DNA from: Hybos culiciformis
Lineage: Eukaryota; Arthropoda; Insecta; Diptera; Hybotidae
Assembly: GCA_964007475.1 (NCBI GenBank)
Contig: OZ023275.1
Location: 11,015,829 to 11,079,828 of the forward strand
Length of the DNA stretch: 64,000 nt
Direction: 5' to 3'
Notes under the pieces: generated by a model
What the model was told of the DNA's origin: nothing
Database searches by the model: none
The model's input: only the letters and a program-made list of their open reading frames with translations
Program-made: the position numbers and the translations under genes
Part shown: positions 58,165 through 64,000 of the stretch, in pieces
Position numbering within the stretch: position 1 is the first letter of the stretch
Layout of the letters: every line of letters starts with the position of its first letter

Positions 58165-61100
58165 CGAACTAATAAACAATTTAAGGTAATAATTTTTTTA
58201 TTTAAACATTGGCTCTTCTATGTTTAAAACTTCTAGAATATTTTTTTTTAGAATAAAAAGATAATATATCAAATTATAAGATCACATCAAATCATCAGAC
58301 CAAAGCTAATAAGCAAAACTATCCCAACCATATAATTTTCGTTTGTTCTTTGTTTTGATGTATGTACCTTAATTTGAACTACAAAACAAAATTATTATTA
58401 AATTTAATCAAAAAATATGTATGTAGAAATTTCAGTCCTATACAAATTGTGCAAATTGAATTTTTTATTTTTTTGCATAATTATTGATATCCCAAAAAAA
58501 TAGAGAACATAAAATTTCTCTATTTTGTTTTTTTATACTCACAAAAAAAGCTGAGCATATATACTTTATAGTAAAGTGGGGGACATTCGTAAGTGGGGCA
58601 CCCTTGTCACTAGCATTTTAGTCATTTTATCATTTGACTAAAAATCTGAAAAAAATATATTTGGCAGCACTATTGAGTCTTGTTTCACTTGCCAAGTCTC
58701 GCAGTAATCGTCCCACCAACCATTTTTGTTTTTTTGAGGAAATGAAAAACAACTTGCCTCTATTGTGCTTACGTATTTTTTTTAATATCAAGAGTTTGAA
58801 ATCGGCATATGAATACATAGAAGGCATTTGCACTTATTTCAAGTCAAAAATATTAAAATTATTTCTTTCACAACAAAATATTAATTTAAGAAAAATAAAT
58901 GAAAATGTGAATATTAAATGAAATGAAAAAATTATCAATTTGTGACCATGTATGTTTTTTGCACATTATTTTTGAATATAATACGATGATAAGCATACAA
59001 ATTAAATACATGGGAATAATGAAATGAACGTAAACTTAAGAAAATTTTATTATAGTATTATAGTATGTTCAGCTGCCATTTTTTTTTAATTAGACAAAAT
59101 TTTGTTTAAATTATATTACCCGTTTCACTTTCACAACTACCAACTACAAATAAAACAGCCAAATATAATAATACTACTTTCATAACAATTTTGTTTCAAT
59201 TCCTTAAAATAATGCACTGATACGAGAATAGATTTTTGTTTTTATATAATTTTTTAAATATTCAATAGCAATGTTTTTTAAATTCAATTATAGTGTAGCG
59301 TAGCATACTATAATTTTATTATGCTTTAAAATTACTAGCTCTACTTCTATAGAACTTGGAAGTACTGTTAAACGAAATATATTTACCCCATAGAATTTTT
59401 CTAAATAAAAAAAAACCTTCAACTGATAAATATTGGTAAATATGATTTTTGAAAAACCCAAAATTAGTTCAGGTGGACAATGAACAAGTTGACATAAATT
59501 CCGGTCCAGAAAGAAAATCTGTTGAATAAAGCATAATTACATTACCAATGTTATTAGGATGTTTAGTGTATTAGTATTATTAGTGTATGTATTAGTGTGT
59601 TTTTATTTATATGATTGGTTAGAAGATAAGTAGTTGGGTTTATATCTTTTTGCTATCAGAAAGTTGTTGTCAGAAAATTAGCATTGCTCGAACTCGAAAT
59701 TCGAGTGAATATAATTTTTATACTATAGAATATAATTTTTGTACTAAGCTGTATTTTTTCTTAATTTTTTCTTATACATATTGTCTGTATATAAACCTTA
59801 ATATTACTGCAGACCACATTTGTTTGCTACATACCATTTACTTTAGATTTTTGACTAATAGTAAGCGATACACCGACACTTTTTTTTAAACGCCAGATGA
59901 CACGCCTCGCTTTTCACTGCATTTTTCTGTTGGTGTATGGTGAATTATGGCGCGCCATTTTTTCTAACACTCAACCTGGCACTCCAATTGACACTTTTTC
60001 ACGTTAGTCCACACACTAACAAAATTCAAACTGAACGGAAAAACGTCAGTTTTTTACAAGTAATTACAAGTTACGAGTTTAATGGTGTTAATTGAGTTTT
60101 AAGTTGAAACCATCATAGCACATATAATTAAATTTTCTGACATTTTTTAAACTACAAAAAAATAAAAACACTTGTTCTAATTCAAAAACACTTGTTCTAA
60201 TTCAAAAACACAAAGTTGTACTATTAAAAACACAAAAAAATCGTTGGATTGTCATTTAGAATTACAAAATTTTAGACACTCCACACGACATTCCAAAGAA
60301 CAACAATTTGTTAGGCTTATAAAAGCTCTTTAACTGTCGTTCAAGCTTCCACTTTTTTCAGCGTTTTAACTGTGTAGTGTGTGTGCAAAGAGCTTGAAAT
60401 GCCACTTAAACTGACAGTTTTTTTTGAAAGAAAAACCGAGAGTTTTTTTCATGAAAAAAAAGTGTTAGTGGGTGGCTTGCTAATAGCAAAAAATGTGTAA
60501 TCTGTAGAAATTTACTTACGCATGATACTCAACTTGAGTTGTCCAACTTAAAATTTAGTGTGTTTAGTGTGTTGACAATGTTTTTCAACAAGTCTTTCAA
60601 CCTATATTTGTGTGAGTTCATACAAGTTGAGTAGTGCGCAGTAATGTTGAAAGACTTTTAGAAGGCAAGTTTCTTAACTTAGTTTATACGTCTTTAGTGA
60701 AACTTTCAACATTTTAAAAGGCCAGTTGAATAAAAATTAAACCCGTCTAAATTGTGATCAAAATATTGAATCGCCAGATAATAATGCATTGATTCTTTAA
60801 TAAATTCCTGTACCTACATACTAATTTTTTTAAACAAATGAACTCACACGACTTAATAAAAATATATCCTATACCTATGTAAGGTTTTATCGTGATTTTT
60901 TTATCATAATTCTATTTCTGCTTTAATAATAATAAATTATAGCGTAATATTAATTGATTTTGTAAGCTGGTGCCTACCTACTGTACGCCGTATTTTAATA
61001 TAATTCATTGACAAGAAATTGAATAAGCTCTAGACGCTAGAGGCTAGAGTCTGAAAATTCTTTTAATGTTTTATTCGCTTAATTACATAATTGTATTAAG

Positions 61101-61310
61101 AAAATATTGTTAAAACGTTTTCATTAAAATTAATGCATTGAATAATAAATATTCATGCTATTTTATTAACTATGCTGCAATCTTTATTCTGTTGAAAGAT
61201 TTCGATCAACCATTTCTTTATTCCAAAAAAAAAAATCGAAGTTTTATGACGTCTATAATAAAGCTTCAATATTAAAAACTTCGTAATTTCGTTTATTATG
61301 CGTAATGTAT
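58165..61310. other. gene-poor stretch with some GC-richer, repeat-like parts
   Basis: 58577-58605 holds a G-rich GGGGGACATTCGTAAGTGGG word like old insect repeats. 59940-60480 is less AT-rich, with CACACACTAAC / GTTAGTGGGTGG-type words but no clean inverted ends. 60180-60210 repeats AAAAACACTTGTTCTAATTC in tandem. 60525-60640 carries TACTCAACTTGAGTTG and, in reverse, ACAAGTTGAGTA, plus CAACAAGTCTTTCAAC and GTTGAAAGACTT, a small inverted-repeat structure. No gene is supported. Confidence 0.4.
59462..59530 (-). repeat. possible degraded SINE fragment, copy 3
   Basis: The reverse complement reads GGAATTTATGTCAAC, TTCATTGTCCACCTGAAC, which follows the order of the SINE tail at 22478-22515 (GGAATTTGTGTCAA, TTTCAATT, ACTTGAAT). 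The tRNA part is not recognisable. Confidence 0.4.
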
Positions 61311-61515
61311 AGGGATGGAAATTATCCGCACTTTCAGGTATCCAGATATCAAATAGCTTAGAACTGAAATATTCGGATATCCGGATATATTCAGATATTT
61401 GCAAGATTCAGAAATTTAGAAAAAAAATGTAAATATTTGGATTTTTACGTTAATTTTATTCAATATTAATTCAAAAAAAAGAAAGTATATGATTAAATTA
61501 ATATAGTTTTTTTCT

Positions 61516-61728
61516 TTATATATTATAGTCATCATTAAAATAGAATTTCAAGAATATTGGAAACTGAATTTTACTTCGTGATCTTGTAGAAAATGTACCA
61601 CCCACCGAGAAAACTCTCTCAATGCTGGTAGATGTTGGTTTAATTGTATAAAGGGCATTCAATAGCTTTTCTAAGTTGTGAGTTAGTTTTTCAAGAAGTT
61701 CTTTTTGAAGAGTCAAAATTATTTTCAA
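61516..61728 (-). pseudogene. hAT transposase C-terminal (dimerisation) remnant
   Basis: The 70-codon minus-strand frame contains IKPTSTSIERVFSVGGTFST followed by RSRSKI. This is the signature of the hAT C-terminal dimerisation region (the family pattern is roughly P-T/A-S-x-x-S/E-E-R-V/A-F-S-x-x-G, then a basic patch). The frame is open only for this part; the catalytic DDE segments are not seen, so it is a fragment and not a functional enzyme. It lies inside the element at 61311-62975, close to its left end. Confidence 0.75.
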
Positions 61729-61858
61729 ATTTTGTTGGAGATTCCCTGGTCAAAATACAAACTAATATATAAATTTTTATATTCATTTTAATTACCTTTG
61801 ATTTAATTTAAAGGAAACTAAAGTCTAATCTCAAAAAATAATAGAATTCGTTTACATA

Positions 61859-62243
61859 TCGTCGGTCGGCGACGCAAATCTCGTAAGTCTTGTTTTTTAC
61901 AAAACGTGTTTTTTTAAATTTTCCTGTCCTTTTTGTTGATCTGCGTCGATCTACATTCATAAAAACTCTCTAAATATTTTTTACGCACTTTTATTGTCGA
62001 AAAAAAAAAAATCGAAAATTTAGGTGGGGAGCTTTTGTGGCCAAACCTTCCACATTTTTGAAACTAAGATAATGTACTAATCTTCGTAAGAAGCTACAGA
62101 TTTTATTCAATCCATATCGCTTCGAAATTAGCCAATCTTAAGCAATTTTGTGCTAATTATAATAATAAGAATAATACAGTTTTTTGTGTCTCCTGTAAAA
62201 TTTTCAAAAACAGACTTACGAGGTTTGCGTCGCCGACCGACGA
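61859..62243. mobile_element. MITE TCGTCGGTCGGCGACGCAAA, nested in the hAT element
   Basis: The left end TCGTCGGTCGGCGACGCAAA and the reversed right end are identical for 20 bases and continue TCTCGTAAGTCTTG / CCTCGTAAGTCTGT. TA lies on both sides (61857-61858, 62244-62245). 385 bp, no ORF. The well-preserved ends suggest a younger insertion than its host element. Confidence 0.9.
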
Positions 62244-62549
62244 TATATGAAATACTGCAAGACAAATTTTTTTAAATTTAATATGTTAGTGCACAATCAA
62301 CAATTCTAATTTTCTTTTTTAAAAATCTACTTTCTCGACAACACGGTAATTAAAAAACGATTGTCGGTCTTACAAAATAGTTGCTGGAACTTTTGAAAAC
62401 GCCAATACATAGATTTTTCATTTAATAAAAAAATATTAAAAGTCGGGGAAGAAATCAAATAAATATCCGGATAATTGATTCGAAATATCCGGATTTTGAA
62501 TAATCCGTAAATCCAGAAAATATCCGAATAGTTCAAACCGAATACTAAA

Positions 62550-62955
62550 GCCCGGGTGTCGTTAAAACAGAATTTATCAACAGAACAGAATCAGTGACAG
62601 AAAAATTTATTCTGTTACTGAAATTCTGGTCAGAATCTCATGAGATTGCTGCCTTTAAAACAGAAATACAATCAGGATTTGAAATTTGTGCTTTGACATT
62701 TGTGTTCAAAAAAAATTTAAAATTTAAAATCGTAAATAAACAAAGACAAAAAAAAATAAAAATAAATTAAATTGACATTCTGGCAACAGAAACAGAAACA
62801 GAAAATAACCTCGTTTGATGTTATTCAAATTCTGTGGACAGAATGAATTTTTCTGCCGCTAAATTCTGTTGTAAAATTCTGTCGCAGAATAAATTTTAAT
62901 GAAATGTATGTGATTCTGTTTCTGTTGCTAAATTCTGTTTTAACGGCATCCCGGC
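62550..62955. mobile_element. MITE CCGGG..CGTTAAAACAGAATTT, nested in the hAT element
   Basis: The left end CCGGGTGTCGTTAAAACAGA and the reversed right end CCGGGATGCCGTTAAAACAG align for about 35 bases, continuing ATTTANCAACAGAA. The interior is rich in ATTCTGTNNCAGAAT words in both orientations. It lies within about 20 bp of the hAT right end. No clean target duplication. No coding capacity. Confidence 0.75.
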
Positions 62956-62981
62956 TTAACCGGATTGCCATCCCTATGTAT

Positions 62982-64000
62982 AGGTTCTTCTGTTCAATAA
63001 GAATTATGTAAAAATGATGAAAAAAACCATGTCTTCATCATTACATAAAAAGCTATTAATTCGGAAATATATATATACATTGTATATCTATTCTTATCTT
63101 TTCACAAAATTTTTTAAAAGCTTTTATTGCGAAAAAAGGTATATTATATTATATTCAAAATAAAAACCTTAAAAATTTTCTGAGCGAATATTACTATTGC
63201 AACAGTTGTGTATACCTAACTTTAATCTGTAGAAAATGTTGATAATTTTTTTACTATTGCTGTGTAATAGTTTTTATGAAGATTACATGTGCAATTTTGG
63301 TATTTGATTTGATTGGGTGTACACAGTGGTCGAAGTGTCAGGCTAAAAGTGGTGGGATGGTTAAAAAAAAAAATTAAGAGCAGGTTGAGGCCCGTGGGGT
63401 CCCTATCGTTTTGTACTTTATTAGTAGAAAAATTACTCATTCAAACAACTATGCATATTTTATTTTTATCAGCTTCAACCTTGGCGCCTTTATTTTTCCC
63501 AAATCATTTAATGAACTGCAAATGGAATATCCTAGTACATCTTCTTTAACTGTTAGCCATTTATATCTTTCTTACCATTGAGTTTCTGCTCAGAAATGTC
63601 CTATCTTGGCTAAGTGCCTTTAAACGCTCTTCTCCTTGCACCTTTTTATCTATGTGCTATTCTTCAATTTTTCTTTTTTTTATACAAAATTTATCCACTT
63701 TTTACAAAAAATAAAAATTAAAAAAAAAATTTCGAAGTCAACTAAAGATGTTAATATTCAAAATTTAATCGGCTTAAAATTGAAATTTACAATAAGTTGC
63801 GAAAATTGTTACAAAAGAAATACGTGTCCTACTTACTATTCGAAATTTAAACGTTTCATCATTTTTACTTTTTTGTTAATAAAAATTATTAAAATTCATA
63901 AAAAAATGACTTAAAATTTAAAAAAATATGTTCCGGAACTTATTTTTCTCTCCTGAGAAGTAGTGGGATGGATTTTCAATTATTTAGGATGGCATCCCAC
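62982..64000. other. right end of the window, possible start of another decayed transposon
   Basis: From 63324 the sequence CAGTGGTCGAAGTGTCAGGC, then AAAAGTGGTGGGATGG, looks like a hAT-type end. The same GTGGGATGG word recurs at 63962 and reversed near the last bases (GCATCCCAC), so a related end may lie beyond the window. 63560-63660 is GC-richer and on the minus strand reads ALSQDRTFLSRNSMVRKI, possibly a transposase relic. None of this is certain. Confidence 0.3.

Larger units (their letters stand above)
61311..62975. mobile_element. decayed hAT element with ATATCCGGAT subterminal repeats
   Basis: The ends AGGGATGGAAATTATCCG and, reversed, AGGGATGGCAATCCGG are inverted repeats, with ATGTAT directly on both sides (61305-61310 and 62976-62981). 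Six bases match; hAT normally makes eight, so the duplication may be eroded. ATATCCGGAT-type words cluster near 61370-61395 and 62460-62530. It carries a transposase remnant on the minus strand and two nested MITEs. Confidence 0.75.

Noticed and set aside
1..64000. CRISPR arrays, operons, rRNA genes
   Set aside because: None present; the sequence is insect nuclear DNA, and its tandem repeats have no spacer/repeat regularity.

Overview
This window is nuclear DNA of an insect, probably a fly-like one; the species cannot be named from it. The base composition is extremely AT-rich, genes have GT-AG introns and AATAAA signals, and the recognisable proteins are animal: a mitochondrial complex I subunit, an oligoribonuclease and a multi-EGF DLK/C901-type protein. 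There are no operons, CRISPR arrays or prokaryotic features. Gene density is very low, and most of the readable structure is nested transposable elements.

Layout. Positions 1-24 kb are mostly AT-rich non-coding DNA. They hold two diverged repeat pairs, a TA-flanked foldback element (4.5-5.0 kb), tRNA-derived SINE pieces, a 152-bp tandem duplication, an 8-bp-TSD foldback element (16.06-16.39 kb), and three copies of an unclassified palindromic repeat family. Three tiny minus-strand exons with compatible phases (11.27, 20.92 and 21.58 kb) look like the 3' end of an otherwise unseen gene. From 23.8 to 27.5 kb there is a nested transposon cluster: a TA-flanked element carries a tandem dimer of a 1065-bp hAT-type element and is followed by a PIF/Harbinger-like MITE. 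A two-exon gene for a secreted, highly charged protein follows (27.7-28.7 kb). Next comes a second hAT pair (29.5-32.1 kb) with a foldback element between its copies, then a palindromic repeat split by another TIR element, then an intronless gene for a probable mitochondrial protein (34.1-34.7 kb). From 35 to 44 kb the DNA is AT-rich with two more TIR elements.

The gene-rich part is 44-58 kb. A nine-exon gene for a secreted EGF-repeat protein (+) is tail-to-tail with REXO2 (-). REXO2 is head-to-head with NDUFA10 (+). The REXO2/NDUFA10 intergenic region is split by a complete, apparently intact Ty3/gypsy retrotransposon of 5378 bp with 325/332-bp LTRs. The last 6 kb hold a decayed hAT element with a transposase remnant and two nested MITEs.

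How things fit together: REXO2 and NDUFA10 both act in mitochondria and face each other across what would be about 1.3 kb without the retrotransposon, so a shared promoter region is possible. The most unusual structures are the two hAT pairs, in each of which the 8-bp target duplication surrounds the whole pair and not the single copies. All gene models come from reading frames and splice-site phase only. No database search was possible.
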